Origin: Actinomycetota bacterium
GTDB lineage: Bacteria > Actinomycetota > Acidimicrobiia > Acidimicrobiales > JAJPHE01
Direction of reading: 5' to 3'
DNA: 64,000 bases
Assembly (NCBI GenBank): GCA_021325435.1
Contig: JAJPHE010000135.1
Span: 37,337-101,336, forward strand
The translations under genes were made by a program, and so were the position numbers. Of this stretch, positions 49,524 to 58,283 are shown piece by piece; positions within the stretch are counted from its first letter, which is position 1, and each line of letters begins with the position of its first letter. The notes below the pieces were generated by a model, which was given only the letters and a program-made list of their open reading frames with translations, was not told the origin of the DNA and did no database searches.

Positions 49524-50207
49524 TCAGGCGCTCTGCCCGAACGCAGGTGGCCGGCGGGTCAGCTCGTCGAGGATGGCCCGCTCCTCGGCGTCGAGGCGGT
49601 CGCGGGTGCGGTCGCGCCGGCGGTCGCCGGCCGAACCCAGCCGCTCGGTCAGCACCTCGACGTTGTTCACCGCCGCGTCGAGCTGGCGGCGCAGCTCGTC
49701 GCGCTCCTCGGCCACCTTGTCGCGCTCGGCCCGGGTGCGGGCCAGGTCGCGCTCGAGCTCGGTGACCTGCACCTCGAGCCGGCGGATGCGGCGCTGGGAG
49801 GCAGCCGAGGCGGAGGCGGCCCCGTCGCGCTCGAGCAGCACGGCCCGGGCGGCCTGGCGGAGGAGGGTCTGGGCCAGCTCGTCGTAGTCGATGCCGTCGT
49901 CGGAATCGTCGTCGTCGCGGCGGCCGGCGCCGTGGAGGGCGGGGGCCACCGGGATGGCCGAGAAGGGGACGACCGCCGAGGCGTCGGTGTCGGTCCACAC
50001 CCGGTAGGTGCGCTTGCCCTTGATCTCGCGACCGATCTGGCCGTCGCGCTCCATGGCGGCCAGCAGCTGGCTGAAGCCGAGCTGGCTGCCGGGATAGCCG
50101 ACGGCGTCCTTCAGGGCCGAGGCCGCCCGGCCGGAGCTGTCCTCCAGGGGGCCGTGGTTGGCCAGGTAGCTGACTATGCGCTGCCTTGCTGTGGTGTCCC
50201 GGGCCAA
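49524..50207 (-). CDS. Winged-helix-like protein with long coiled coil
   Basis: 227 residues from a TTG start that has AGGAGG a few bases upstream, the best ribosome site nearby; codons before it look non-coding. Residues 1-65 (ARQRIVSYLANHGPLEDSSG, then QLLAAMERDGQIGREIKGKRTYRVW) look like a winged helix. An acidic run DDDDSDDGIDYDE follows, then a coiled coil at about 130-190 (RRLEVQVTELERDLARTRAERDKV, in two stretches) and a basic end (DRRRDRTRDRLDAEE). Similar actinobacterial proteins are uncharacterised. DNA binding with oligomerisation is plausible. Confidence 0.7.
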   Translation of the reverse strand: MARDTTARQRIVSYLANHGPLEDSSGRAASALKDAVGYPGSQLGFSQLLAAMERDGQIGREIKGKRTYRVWTDTDASAVVPFSAIPVAPALHGAGRRDDDDSDDGIDYDELAQTLLRQAARAVLLERDGAASASAASQRRIRRLEVQVTELERDLARTRAERDKVAEERDELRRQLDAAVNNVEVLTERLGSAGDRRRDRTRDRLDAEERAILDELTRRPPAFGQSA

Positions 50208-50408
50208 TGGTCCTCCTAGAGGTCGTGTGGTGGCGCTGGCAGGCACGCCGCCTCGACGGGGGGCGGCATAGACGGCCGCAATCCAATGCAACAGCGATCG
50301 TGCGCTGATTGTGCCCAATGAGCTTCCGGCCAATTCGGGAGGCCGACGGGGCCCTACCGACCTTATAGGGCGCCCGGCGGCCCGGCCAGTCAATGCCGGG
50401 GATCCGCC

Positions 50409-50414
50409 TATGGT
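50409..50414 (+). promoter_or_regulatory. -10 element of leaderless LLM oxidoreductase gene
   Basis: TATGGT, then 7 nt, then ATG 50422. There is no Shine-Dalgarno before this ATG, supporting a leaderless message. An alternative ATG lies inside the box (50410) and has GGGG about 8 nt upstream. Confidence 0.45.
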
Positions 50415-50421
50415 CTCGGTC

Positions 50422-51342
50422 ATGAGCGACGACGCCCGTGGGGCCCTGGGACCGATCGGCATCTGGACCCCCACCCTGGACTTCGTGCCCGCCTCCCAGG
50501 CCCGCGAGCTGGCCGCCGAGCTGGAGGAGTTGGGCTACGCCGCCATCTGGCTGGGCGAGGTGGCCGGGCGCGACATCTTCGTCCACCTGGCCCTCCTCCT
50601 GTCGGCGACCACCCGGCTGGTGGGGGCGACCGGTATTGCCAACATCTGGGCTCGCGACGCGGTGACCATGGCCGGGGCCATGAGGGGGCTGACCGAGGCC
50701 TTCCCCGACCGGGTGGTATTCGGGCTGGGCGTCAGCCACAAGAACCTGGTCGAGGACCTGCGCGGCCACCGCTACGAGCAGCCCCTGGCGGCCATGGCCC
50801 GCTACCTCGACGCCATCCAGGCCTCCCCCTACACGGCGCAGCGGCCCAGCACGCCGGTGCGCACGGTGCTGGCCGCCCTCGGCCCCAAGATGCTGAAGCT
50901 GGCGGCGGAGAAGACCGACGGGGCCCACCCCTACTTCGTGGTGCCGGAGCACACCGCCGCCGCCCGCCAGACCCTCGGACCGGGGCCGCTCTTGTGCCCC
51001 GAGCAGGCCGTGGTGCTGGAGACCGACCCGGCCCGGGCCCGCGAGATCGGCCGGGCCTACACCTCGCTCTACCTGTCCCAGCCCAACTACGTCCGCAACA
51101 TGGTCCGCCTCGGCTTCTCCGAGGACGACCTCAAGGACGGCGGCACCGACGCCTTCGTCGACGCCCTGGTGGCGTGGGGCGACGTGGACCAGGTGACGGC
51201 ACGGGTGCGGGCCCACCTGGATGCGGGCGCCGACCACGTGTGCATCCAGCCCCTGCCCGCCGAGCGCCGGGGCGTGCCGGCCGAGCAGTGGCGCCAGCTG
51301 GCCCCCGCCATGGTGGAGCTGGGCCGGCACTTCCGCCCCTAG
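50422..51342 (+). CDS. LLM-class (luciferase-like) F420-type oxidoreductase
   Basis: 306 residues. GPIGIWTPTLDFVPASQARELAAELEELGYAAIW with the usual family rhythm (two segments), ATGIANIWARDAVTMAGA, VVFGLGVSHKNLVEDLRG and HPYFVVPEHTAAARQ are typical of the TIGR03620-type actinobacterial LLM proteins, which are thought to use F420. Cofactor and substrate are inferred from family, not from a diagnostic residue. Start chosen from the TATGGT-N7-ATG arrangement. It is divergent from the coiled-coil protein gene, with 214 bp between. Confidence 0.83.
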   Translation: MSDDARGALGPIGIWTPTLDFVPASQARELAAELEELGYAAIWLGEVAGRDIFVHLALLLSATTRLVGATGIANIWARDAVTMAGAMRGLTEAFPDRVVFGLGVSHKNLVEDLRGHRYEQPLAAMARYLDAIQASPYTAQRPSTPVRTVLAALGPKMLKLAAEKTDGAHPYFVVPEHTAAARQTLGPGPLLCPEQAVVLETDPARAREIGRAYTSLYLSQPNYVRNMVRLGFSEDDLKDGGTDAFVDALVAWGDVDQVTARVRAHLDAGADHVCIQPLPAERRGVPAEQWRQLAPAMVELGRHFRP

Positions 51343-51370
51343 CCCTCTCCCCTCGGTCGGGCCGCCCCGG

Positions 51371-51835
51371 TCAGCCGGCGGCCAGCCCGGCGAACGGCGG
51401 TCGGCGCCGGAGGCAGCCCAGGTACTCGGCGTAGGCGTCGAACCCCATGTCGTGGCGGACCAGGGAAAGGTGGACGGCGGCGAACGCCGGCCCGTGCCCG
51501 GCCGACTCGGGTACAAGGAGGTGGGCCAGCTCGTGGAGCAGCACCGGTTGGGCCAGAGCGCCGTCGGCCACGAGGATCACCCCCTCGGTCGGCAGCCCGC
51601 CGGGGCCGTCGCTGTCGAGGGGATGGGACACCGACCACACCGACCCTCGCCCCCGCCGCTCGATGGCGCAGTGCACGAAGTGGGGCCAGCGCCCGGCGAA
51701 CCAGGGCGAGCCCACCAGCCGGTCGACGTGGGCCTGGGCGGCGGCCACCTTGGTCCAGCGGATGCCGCGCCGGCCGATCGACTCGGCCTCGGCCGCGTAC
51801 AGCTCCGACTGGCACCGGCCCAGCGCCGGGCTCAT
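51371..51835 (-). CDS. Zinc metallohydrolase-like protein (TIGR04338-like)
   Basis: 154 residues. LLHELAHLLVPESAGHGPAF contains an HExxH site (His101, Glu102, His105) with His114 as a possible third ligand, the SprT/TIGR04338 arrangement. QSELYAAEAE and VDRLVGSPWFAGRWPH match the mycobacterial family N-terminus. The ATG at 51835 lies next to the stop of the DUF2786 gene (TGAGATG), so the two are coupled; the same neighbour pair occurs in mycobacteria. Substrate unknown. Confidence 0.8.
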   Translation of the reverse strand: MSPALGRCQSELYAAEAESIGRRGIRWTKVAAAQAHVDRLVGSPWFAGRWPHFVHCAIERRGRGSVWSVSHPLDSDGPGGLPTEGVILVADGALAQPVLLHELAHLLVPESAGHGPAFAAVHLSLVRHDMGFDAYAEYLGCLRRRPPFAGLAAG

Positions 51836-51836
51836 C

Positions 51837-52646
51837 TCACGCGCTGAGGGAGCGGCGCGACCCCACGCTCCCCCGAGCCAGGTTGGCCCGGGCGCCGGCG
51901 GCCCGGCCCGGGTCCCACCCCGACCAGTTCGACAGCCGCGTGTAGCGGTGGACGGCCCGGGCCCCCGGGAAGCGGACCCGGTACTCGTCGTCCACCTGCG
52001 CCGCTTTGGCCACCAGGACCAGGGCCACCGACGACGGTGCCGACCCTCCGTCGCCCGCCCCGTTCAGCCTCTCGCTGGCCGCGGCCTGCCGGGCCCGCTC
52101 GGCGTCGGCGGCGGCTACCGCGTCGCGCCGGGCCCGCCGCAGCCGCTCGGCCACCTCGTGCACGTAGCCCTGGATGAACCCGACGGCGTAGGTGCGGCCG
52201 TGGACCCGGTCGGGCTTGACCCGCATGGCGGCGGCCAGGGCCAGCGTCAGCTGCAGCTCCAGCGAGCGGAACAGGGTCTCCACCCAGTCGACGTCGTCGG
52301 GGTAGCCGACGACGTCCATGAACTTGGCCCCGCCGGCCAGGTCGGTGTACACGGCCCGGCAGTCGTTGGCCCGGGCGATGGCGTTGACGAGGGTCACCTT
52401 GTGGGCGGCGTAGGGGCCTTCGATCCTCCAGCCCCCCTGGGTCACCTTCTCCATCCGGTCGGCGTCGGTGATCAGCGCCCAGTCGATGGCGTACTTGGTC
52501 ATCAGCTGCTGGGCCTTGGCCGTGAAGCTCTGGGCCTCCTCGGGGGTGGCCCCCGGATCCTCGGCCTGGGCGAGGAGCTTGCGCACCTTGTCGGCCAGGC
52601 CGGCCTTCACCTGGTCGAAGGAGATTGCTCCGGTTGCGGACGTCAT
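51837..52646 (-). CDS. DUF2786-domain protein
   Basis: 269 residues. DKVRKLLAQAEDPGATPEEAQSFTAKAQQLMTKYAID, a sequence conserved in DUF2786 (two pieces here), is followed by a C-terminal region with VNAIARANDCRAVY, FMDVVGYPDDVDWVETLF and YAVGFIQGYVHEVAERLRRA. The family is found in phages and actinobacteria and its function is not known. It is upstream of and coupled to the HExxH protein, suggesting a two-protein system. Confidence 0.82.
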   Translation of the reverse strand: MTSATGAISFDQVKAGLADKVRKLLAQAEDPGATPEEAQSFTAKAQQLMTKYAIDWALITDADRMEKVTQGGWRIEGPYAAHKVTLVNAIARANDCRAVYTDLAGGAKFMDVVGYPDDVDWVETLFRSLELQLTLALAAAMRVKPDRVHGRTYAVGFIQGYVHEVAERLRRARRDAVAAADAERARQAAASERLNGAGDGGSAPSSVALVLVAKAAQVDDEYRVRFPGARAVHRYTRLSNWSGWDPGRAAGARANLARGSVGSRRSLSA

Positions 52647-52692
52647 GGGCCAATCATGAACCGGGGGTGTGACGCCGGGTTGGATGGCCCGC

Positions 52693-53454
52693 CTACGTCG
52701 CCGCCGTCCGCCGGGGGCTGCGCCCGGCCGAGCCGTTGCCCGGCCGGAACGCCTTCAGGCCGAGGGCGTCGAGGTGGGCGGCGAACAGCTCGGGGTCGTC
52801 GAACATCCAGTCGTGGTCGACGGTGGGATCCTCGGCCACGGTGAAGGTGGCCCGCAGGCAGCGGGCGAACTCCTCGCCGTCGGCGCGGTGCAGCAGCGTG
52901 TCGCGGTTGGCCCACAGCACATGGCAGGGGATGCGGGCCTCCACCACCCGGGCCATGTCCCCCTGGCGGTCGGTGGCGAACGCCCACAGCCCGGCCCGGG
53001 CCAGCTGCACCGGATGGGTGAGCACGGAGCGGGCGAAGGCGGTGACGGCCGGAGGGGTGGCCATGGTGACCAGGCCGAGGGGGCTGCTGAGCGCTTCGGC
53101 CGCCAGGTGGAACCGCTCGCGCACGGCCAGGGTGTCGGCGAAGACACACTCGACCACCCGGTGCGGGTGGCGGGCGGCGAAGCCGAGCTCCAGCCCGCCG
53201 CCGAAGGAGTGGCCCAGCAGGCTCACCCGGTCGACGCCGAAGTGGTCGAGGGTCTCGGCCAGCAGGTCCAAGGCGGCGTCGAACGTCCACCGGCCGGGCA
53301 GGGCGAAGATCGCCGGCACCACCACCCGGACCCGGGGCGCCAACAGCCGGACCAGAGGCAGGTAGGTCGTCGGCTGCATGGCGAAGCCGTGCAGCAGGAG
53401 GAGCGGCCTTCCATCCCCTTCCACCAACGTGGGCAACGGTGGGCGGTTCGCCAC
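52693..53454 (-). CDS. Alpha/beta hydrolase
   Basis: 253 residues. LLLLHGFAMQPTTY (oxyanion loop), LLGHSFGGGLELGFAA (nucleophile Ser) and ANRDTLLHRADG with a late DHDWMFDDP (acid and His) mark a canonical alpha/beta hydrolase. The C-terminal FRPGNGSAGRSPRRTAAT is a basic tail. The GTG start at 53454 has no strong ribosome site. It is divergent from the aldo/keto reductase gene 32 bp away. Substrate unknown. Confidence 0.8.
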   Translation of the reverse strand: MANRPPLPTLVEGDGRPLLLLHGFAMQPTTYLPLVRLLAPRVRVVVPAIFALPGRWTFDAALDLLAETLDHFGVDRVSLLGHSFGGGLELGFAARHPHRVVECVFADTLAVRERFHLAAEALSSPLGLVTMATPPAVTAFARSVLTHPVQLARAGLWAFATDRQGDMARVVEARIPCHVLWANRDTLLHRADGEEFARCLRATFTVAEDPTVDHDWMFDDPELFAAHLDALGLKAFRPGNGSAGRSPRRTAAT

Positions 53455-53471
53455 CCGTCCATCCTGGTCGA

Positions 53472-53477
53472 TAGGGT
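53472..53477 (+). promoter_or_regulatory. -10 element TAGGGT before the aldo/keto reductase gene
   Basis: TAGGGT, then 9 nt and GTG 53487. The message would have a leader of about two bases. The gap to the divergent hydrolase start is only 32 bp, so both promoters must overlap. Confidence 0.4.
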
Positions 53478-53486
53478 CGAAGCCCA

Positions 53487-54323
53487 GTGAAATCAGTGCG
53501 AACAGTCACCCTCAACACCGGGGCGGCGATGCCCCAGATCGGCTTCGGCGTCTTCCAGATCCCACCCGACGAGGTGGTGGAACCGGTCCGCACCGCCATC
53601 GACGCCGGCTACCGCCTCATCGACACCGCCGCCGCCTACCGCAACGAGAAGGGCGTGGGCCGAGCCATCGCCGAGTGCGGCGTCCCCCGCGAGGAGCTGT
53701 TCGTCACCACCAAGCTGTGGAACTCCGACCAGGGTTACGACAGCGCCCTGCGGGCGTTCGAAGGAAGCCTGGGCCGCTTGGGCCTCGACTACGTGGACCT
53801 CTACCTCATCCACTGGCCGGTGCCGGCCAAGGACGCCTACGTCGACACGTGGCGCGCCCTCGAGACGGTGCAGGGCGACGGACGGGCCCGCGCCATCGGC
53901 GTGTCGAACTTCGCCGTTCCCCACCTGCGCCGGCTGCTGGACGAGACCGACATGGTGCCCGCCGTCAACCAGGTGGAGATGCACCCGCTGTTCCCCCAGG
54001 ACGAGCTGAGGGCCTTCCACGCCGAGCACGGCATCGTCACCGAGGCGTGGGGCCCGATCGGTCAGGGCAAGGGGCTGCTCGACGACGCCGAGGTGCAGAA
54101 GGTGGCGGCCGAGGTCGGCCGCAGCCCGGCCCAGGTGGTGCTGCGCTGGCACGTGCAGCGGGGCGACGTGGCCATCCCGAAGTCGGTGCACGCCGAGCGC
54201 ATCCGCCAGAACCTGGCCGTGTTCGACTTCGAGCTGACCGACGACCACATGGCCCAGCTGCGCACTCTCGATCAGGGCCGGCGGCTGGGCCCCGACCCCG
54301 AGACCTTCAACCTCGGCGCCTAG
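53487..54323 (+). CDS. Aldo/keto reductase
   Basis: 278 residues. MPQIGFGVFQIPPDEV, GYRLIDTAAAYRNEKGVGRAI (catalytic Asp and Tyr), FVTTKLWN (Lys), YLIHWPVP (His), AIGVSNFAVPHLRRLL, VNQVEMHPLFPQ and IPKSVHAERIRQNL (NADPH-binding) are all present in order, giving an intact AKR5-like NADPH-dependent carbonyl reductase. GTG start, near-leaderless behind TAGGGT. It converges with the phosphotriesterase-like gene. Confidence 0.93.
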   Translation: MKSVRTVTLNTGAAMPQIGFGVFQIPPDEVVEPVRTAIDAGYRLIDTAAAYRNEKGVGRAIAECGVPREELFVTTKLWNSDQGYDSALRAFEGSLGRLGLDYVDLYLIHWPVPAKDAYVDTWRALETVQGDGRARAIGVSNFAVPHLRRLLDETDMVPAVNQVEMHPLFPQDELRAFHAEHGIVTEAWGPIGQGKGLLDDAEVQKVAAEVGRSPAQVVLRWHVQRGDVAIPKSVHAERIRQNLAVFDFELTDDHMAQLRTLDQGRRLGPDPETFNLGA

Positions 54324-54329
54324 CGGGCC

Positions 54330-54349
54330 GGCGGCGTCTAGTAGCCGCC
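54330..54349. terminator. Hairpin between convergent AKR and phosphotriesterase-like genes
   Basis: GGCGGC (54330-54335), 8-base loop containing CTAG, GCCGCC (54344-54349). It lies 7 bp past the AKR stop and overlaps the last codons of the opposite gene. There is no T-run. Confidence 0.35.
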
Positions 54350-55315
54350 CTGCGTCTCGAAGATGCGGCGGGGGTTGTCGACCATCATGGTGCGGATCTG
54401 GTCGTCGGTGACGCCCTTCTCCTTGAGGGCCGGGATCACGTCCTTGGTGATGTGCAGGTAGTTCCACTGGGGCATGACGGCGGCCACGATCTCGTCCTCG
54501 AACCAGTCGCTGTGGCAGGCGGCGTCGTGGGACAGGACCATCTTGTCGGCGTGGCCCCGCTCGCACAGCCGGGCCACGGTGTCCACCCTCTCTTCGAAGC
54601 TGAGGATGGCGTTGATGCCGAAGCGGTCCATGCCGATGTAGGAGCCGGCGGCCATGACCTCCTCGAGGTAGCCGAGGTCGGTGGTGTCGCCGCTGTGGCC
54701 GATGATCACCCGCGACAGGTCCACCCCCTCCTCGGCGAACACCTTCTGCTGCTCGAGGCCGCGGCGGGTGTGGGCGTGGGTGTGGGTGGAGATGGGCACG
54801 CCGGTGCGCCGGTGGGCCTGGGCGACCGCCCGTAGCACCCGCTCCACGTGGGGGGTCAGCCCCTGCTCGTCGGTGGCGCACTTGAGGATGCCCGCCCGCA
54901 CACCGGTGCCGACGATCCCCTGCTCGATGTCGGTGACGAACATGTCGATGAGCGGGTCGTCGCCGCCGAACGGGGTGCCCGGGCCCCGGTAGCGGAAGAC
55001 GAAGGGCAGCACGTCGTAGGTGTAGTAGCCGGTGGCCACGATGATGTTGAGCTCGGTCTGCTCGGCGATCCGCTTGATCCTCGGGATGTAGCGCCCCAGC
55101 CCCATCACCGTCAGGTCGACGATCGAGTCGATGCCGGCCGCCTTCAGCTCGTTCATTCGTGTCACCGCGTCGGCGACGCGCGCCTCCTCGTCACCCCACG
55201 CCGTCTGGTAGTTCTGCTGCAGCTCCGGGGTGAGGATGAACACGTGCTCGTGCATGAGCGTCTGGCCCAGCCCCGAGGAGTCAACCGGTCCTCTGGCGGT
55301 CTGAACGGTGGGCAC
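54338..55315 (-). CDS. Phosphotriesterase-family metallohydrolase (probable lactonase)
   Basis: 325 residues. Binuclear-metal ligands of the family are all visible: MHEHVF (His22, His24), GILKCATDE (carboxylated Lys), ISTHTHAHTRRG and VIIGHSGD (two His), LSHDAAC (Asp). VDLTVMGLGRYIPRIKRIAEQT is the usual second strand. Modern PTE-like lactonases share this layout; organophosphate activity would be incidental. The first 35 bp overlap the 3' end of the WYL regulator gene on the same strand, so they may be cotranscribed. Confidence 0.9.
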   Translation of the reverse strand: MPTVQTARGPVDSSGLGQTLMHEHVFILTPELQQNYQTAWGDEEARVADAVTRMNELKAAGIDSIVDLTVMGLGRYIPRIKRIAEQTELNIIVATGYYTYDVLPFVFRYRGPGTPFGGDDPLIDMFVTDIEQGIVGTGVRAGILKCATDEQGLTPHVERVLRAVAQAHRRTGVPISTHTHAHTRRGLEQQKVFAEEGVDLSRVIIGHSGDTTDLGYLEEVMAAGSYIGMDRFGINAILSFEERVDTVARLCERGHADKMVLSHDAACHSDWFEDEIVAAVMPQWNYLHITKDVIPALKEKGVTDDQIRTMMVDNPRRIFETQGGY

Positions 55316-56303
55316 GGGACCTCCCCTGGGTCGACCTCGACGGCGGCAACCTATCGCCCGGCCCGCCGTAGACGGCGGTGAGCTCCTCCCCCAGCCGCAG
55401 GAGATGGTGGCGTGCCTCGGGCGGGTCGGTGATCTCCAGCCGGCGCCCGAAACCGGCCAGCTGGGCGGCCAGGCGCTCGACCCGCTGGCCCCTCACCGTC
55501 ACCGGCACCCGCCCGTCGGCCCCGGGGGCGCCCACGTCCACCTGGCGCTCGAACATCCACCGCAGCGCCTCCACCAGCTCCGGTTCGGCGAGGCCGGACA
55601 CCGCCGCCGGGGACCGCAGCCGGTCCACCGTGTCGACCACGTGCCGCCAGGTGTCGGCCAGGTCGAACCCGTCGGGGCGGACCACCGGATCTCCCGTCGG
55701 CTCCACCGACCTGACCCGGTTGACCCGGAAGGTGCGCAGGCCGTCGTCGGTGCCGGCTACCAGGTACCAGACCGTCCCCTTCATGGCCACGCCGAGGGGA
55801 TGGACCACCCGGACGCTCGGCTTGCCCCCGCGGTCGGTGTAGCCCAGCCTGACCTGCACGCCGTCGGCCGCCGCCGCCTGCAGGGCGTCGAGGTGCACCG
55901 GCCGGGTGTGGCGGCGCACCTGGCCCCAGCCGCCGGGGTCGACGATGACCGACGAGGCGCTGGCCTCGGCCCGCTGCCGGAGCGGCTCGGGCAGGGCCCG
56001 GACCAGTTTGCGCAGCGCCGCCTTCAGCTCCGGGGTGGCCGGCGCCGGCCCCGCTACCAGGAACAGGGCCCGGGCCTCGTCGGCGCTGAGGCCGGACAGG
56101 TCGGTGCGCCCCCCGCCCAACAGCCGCCACCCCCCGCCCCGTCCCCGCTCGGCGTAGACGGGCAGACCGGCGACGGACAGCGCCTCGAGGTCGCGCCGGG
56201 CCGTGCGCTCGGACACCTCCAGCTCCTCGGCCACCTCGGCGGCGGTGACCCGCTGGCGCTGCTGCAGGAGGAGCAGCAGGGAGACGAGGCGGTCGGCTCG
56301 CAC
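55281..56303 (-). CDS. WYL-domain transcriptional regulator
   Basis: 340 residues. N-terminal HTH_11 (RADRLVSLLLLLQQRQRVTAAEVAEELEVSERTARRDLEAL, split here), YAERGRGGGWRLL wing, a WYL domain (GTVWYLVAGTDDGLRTFRVNRVRSV) and a WCX end (VTVRGQRVERLAAQLAGFG). WYL regulators bind nucleic acid or small ligands and act as repressors or activators. GTG 56303 is the start. It is divergent from an MFS exporter gene, its likely target, and overlaps the downstream phosphotriesterase-like gene. Together they look like a sensed compound with an export and a hydrolysis route. Confidence 0.88.
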   Translation of the reverse strand: MRADRLVSLLLLLQQRQRVTAAEVAEELEVSERTARRDLEALSVAGLPVYAERGRGGGWRLLGGGRTDLSGLSADEARALFLVAGPAPATPELKAALRKLVRALPEPLRQRAEASASSVIVDPGGWGQVRRHTRPVHLDALQAAAADGVQVRLGYTDRGGKPSVRVVHPLGVAMKGTVWYLVAGTDDGLRTFRVNRVRSVEPTGDPVVRPDGFDLADTWRHVVDTVDRLRSPAAVSGLAEPELVEALRWMFERQVDVGAPGADGRVPVTVRGQRVERLAAQLAGFGRRLEITDPPEARHHLLRLGEELTAVYGGPGDRLPPSRSTQGRSRAHRSDRQRTG

Positions 56304-56421
56304 GCGGTCATCTTCCCATCAAAAGCGGTCAGGAGATGGCCAGTTTACGGGCGCATCCTCACCCGGACCGATGAGCCGGGCCCCTCGCCGCCGTCTGACG
56401 CGACGAGACGAAAGGAACGCC

Positions 56422-57897
56422 ATGAACGAGAACCCGACCTCCGCCGCCGACCCTCGCCGCTGGAGGGCCCTCACCGTCCTGGGCCTGATCCAGTTCATGC
56501 TGGTGCTCGACGTGACGGTCGTTAACGTCGCCCTCCCCCGCATCCAGCACGACCTCGGCTTCTCCCACGCCGGGCTGGCCTGGGTGGTCAACGGCTACGT
56601 CCTCGCCGCCGGCGGACTGCTGCTCCTCGGCGGGCGGATGGCCGACGTGGTCGGGCGGCGCCGGCTCTTCCTCATGGGCGTCGGCCTGTTCGCCGCCGCC
56701 TCGGCGGTGTGCGGCGCCGCCGTCGACCCCGGCATGCTGGTCGCCGCCCGCTTCGTCCAGGGCGCCGGCGAGGCCCTGGCCGCCCCGGCCTCGCTCGGGC
56801 TCATCGCCCTCGTGTTCCCCGACCCCGTCGAGCGGGTCAAGGCCCTCGGCATCTGGGGCGGCATCGCCGGGCTCGGAGGCACGACCGGCACGGTCATCTC
56901 CGGCGCCCTCACCGACCTGGCCTCGTGGCGGTGGATCTTCCTCATCAACCTCCCGGTGGCCGCCGTCGCCCTCGTCGCCGTTCCCCGCCTCGTCTCCGAG
57001 AGCCGGATGGTCCGCCACGGCGCCCGCCCCCGGGTGGCCGGGGCCCTCACCGGCACCGCCGGGCTGGTCAGCCTGGTCGGGGGGCTGCTGGACGCGGCCA
57101 CCCACCCGTGGGGGAGCCGGTCGGTGCTGGTGCCGCTGATCGCCGGCGTGGGGCTGCTGGTGGCCATGATCGCCATCGAGGGCCGCTCGGACAACCCGCT
57201 CATCCCCCTCGAGTTCTTCGCCAACCGCACCCGGGTGGTGACCAACGTGGTGACGCTGTGCTTCTCCTCGGCGTTCTTCAGCTACTTCTTCCTGCTCACC
57301 CTCTTCGAGCAGCAGATCCGGGACTACTCGCCGCTGCACGGCGGCCTGTCCTACCTGCCGTTCGGCATCACCATCGGCGCCGGCATCGGGCTGGGCACCG
57401 CCCTCATGCCCCGCGTCGGGGTCAGGACGCTGCTCGGCACCGGGTTCTTCGGCTGCGCCGTCGGGCTCGTCCTGACCGCCGGCCTCGGGCCGGAGTCCTC
57501 CTACCTGGGCGGCATCCTGCCCGGCATGGTCATCCTGGGGTTCTTCTCCGGCATCAGCTTCCCGGCCATCGGCAACGCCGCCCTGCACCAGGTCACCGGG
57601 CAGGACTCGTCATTGGCGTCCGGCGTGCAGAGCGCCATGCAGCAGGTGGGCGGGGCCGTCGGCCTGTCGGCTCTGGTCACCCTTGCCCTGCGCCACGCCT
57701 CCGGCCAGATCCACGCCGGCGTGGCCCCGGCGGTGGCCGCCGTCCACGGCTACACCCTGGCCTTCCGGGTCGGGGCGGTGGTGCTCGCCGTCGGCGGGAC
57801 CCTCGTGTTCGCCCTGCTGGAGCGGGTCATCGTGGCCCAGCCCCGTCCCGAGCCGGTGGCTCCCGAGCTGGCCGCCCTTCCGGCGGCCGGCCGCTGA
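56422..57897 (+). CDS. MFS drug-type exporter (DHA2, 14-helix family)
   Basis: 491 residues. FMLVLDVTVVNVALPRIQHDLGFS and WVVNGYVLAAGGLLLLGGRMADVVGRRR (two parts) carry the DHA2 motifs D1 (LDVTVVNVALP) and A (GRMADVVGRRR). GVQSAMQQVGGAVGLSAL is motif-like near the C-terminus. Fourteen hydrophobic segments are expected for proton-coupled multidrug efflux. ATG 56422 has AAAGGA 6 nt upstream. The 118-bp gap to the WYL gene holds promoters for both. Confidence 0.9.
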   Translation: MNENPTSAADPRRWRALTVLGLIQFMLVLDVTVVNVALPRIQHDLGFSHAGLAWVVNGYVLAAGGLLLLGGRMADVVGRRRLFLMGVGLFAAASAVCGAAVDPGMLVAARFVQGAGEALAAPASLGLIALVFPDPVERVKALGIWGGIAGLGGTTGTVISGALTDLASWRWIFLINLPVAAVALVAVPRLVSESRMVRHGARPRVAGALTGTAGLVSLVGGLLDAATHPWGSRSVLVPLIAGVGLLVAMIAIEGRSDNPLIPLEFFANRTRVVTNVVTLCFSSAFFSYFFLLTLFEQQIRDYSPLHGGLSYLPFGITIGAGIGLGTALMPRVGVRTLLGTGFFGCAVGLVLTAGLGPESSYLGGILPGMVILGFFSGISFPAIGNAALHQVTGQDSSLASGVQSAMQQVGGAVGLSALVTLALRHASGQIHAGVAPAVAAVHGYTLAFRVGAVVLAVGGTLVFALLERVIVAQPRPEPVAPELAALPAAGR

Positions 57898-57915
57898 GCA
57901 GAGGGAGAATGGGCC

Positions 57916-58251
57916 ATGGCCTACGACGAGGACCTGGCCGACCGGCTGCGCGAGCTGGTCTCGGCCGAGAAGGGGCTCAGCGAGAAGAAGATGTTCGGCG
58001 GGCTGGCCTTTCTCATCCACGGGAACATGGCCGTCGCCGCCAGCGGTCAGGGCGGCCTGCTGGTGCGGTGCGACCCGGCCCAGACCGACGCCCTGGTGGC
58101 CCGGCCCCACGCCGATCGCTTCGAGATGCGCGGCCGTCAGATGGACGGGTGGCTGCGGGTCGAAACCGAAGGGGTCAGGACCAAGCGGCAGCTGGAGCGC
58201 TGGGTGGCCGAAGGGGTCACCTACGCCCGGTCGCTGCCCCCGAAGAAGTGA
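57916..58251 (+). CDS. TfoX N-terminal-domain protein
   Basis: 111 residues. LADRLRELVSAEKGLSEKKMFGGLAFLIHGNMAVAAS and GLLVRCDPAQTDALVA are the TfoX/Sxy N-terminal domain; the C-terminal domain of true competence regulators is absent. Such single-domain proteins are widespread in actinobacteria, and their role is unknown. ATG has GGGAGAA upstream. It lies 18 bp after the MFS gene. Confidence 0.88.
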   Translation: MAYDEDLADRLRELVSAEKGLSEKKMFGGLAFLIHGNMAVAASGQGGLLVRCDPAQTDALVARPHADRFEMRGRQMDGWLRVETEGVRTKRQLERWVAEGVTYARSLPPKK

Positions 58252-58283
58252 CGGTGCCCGGGGCCGGCCGGCGCCGCTGAGAC

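Noticed and set aside
50360..50393. TTGACT/TATAAG pair on the minus strand before the coiled-coil gene
   Set aside because: The spacing is 20 bp, too long for a normal promoter, and the distance to the TTG start is more than 150 bp.
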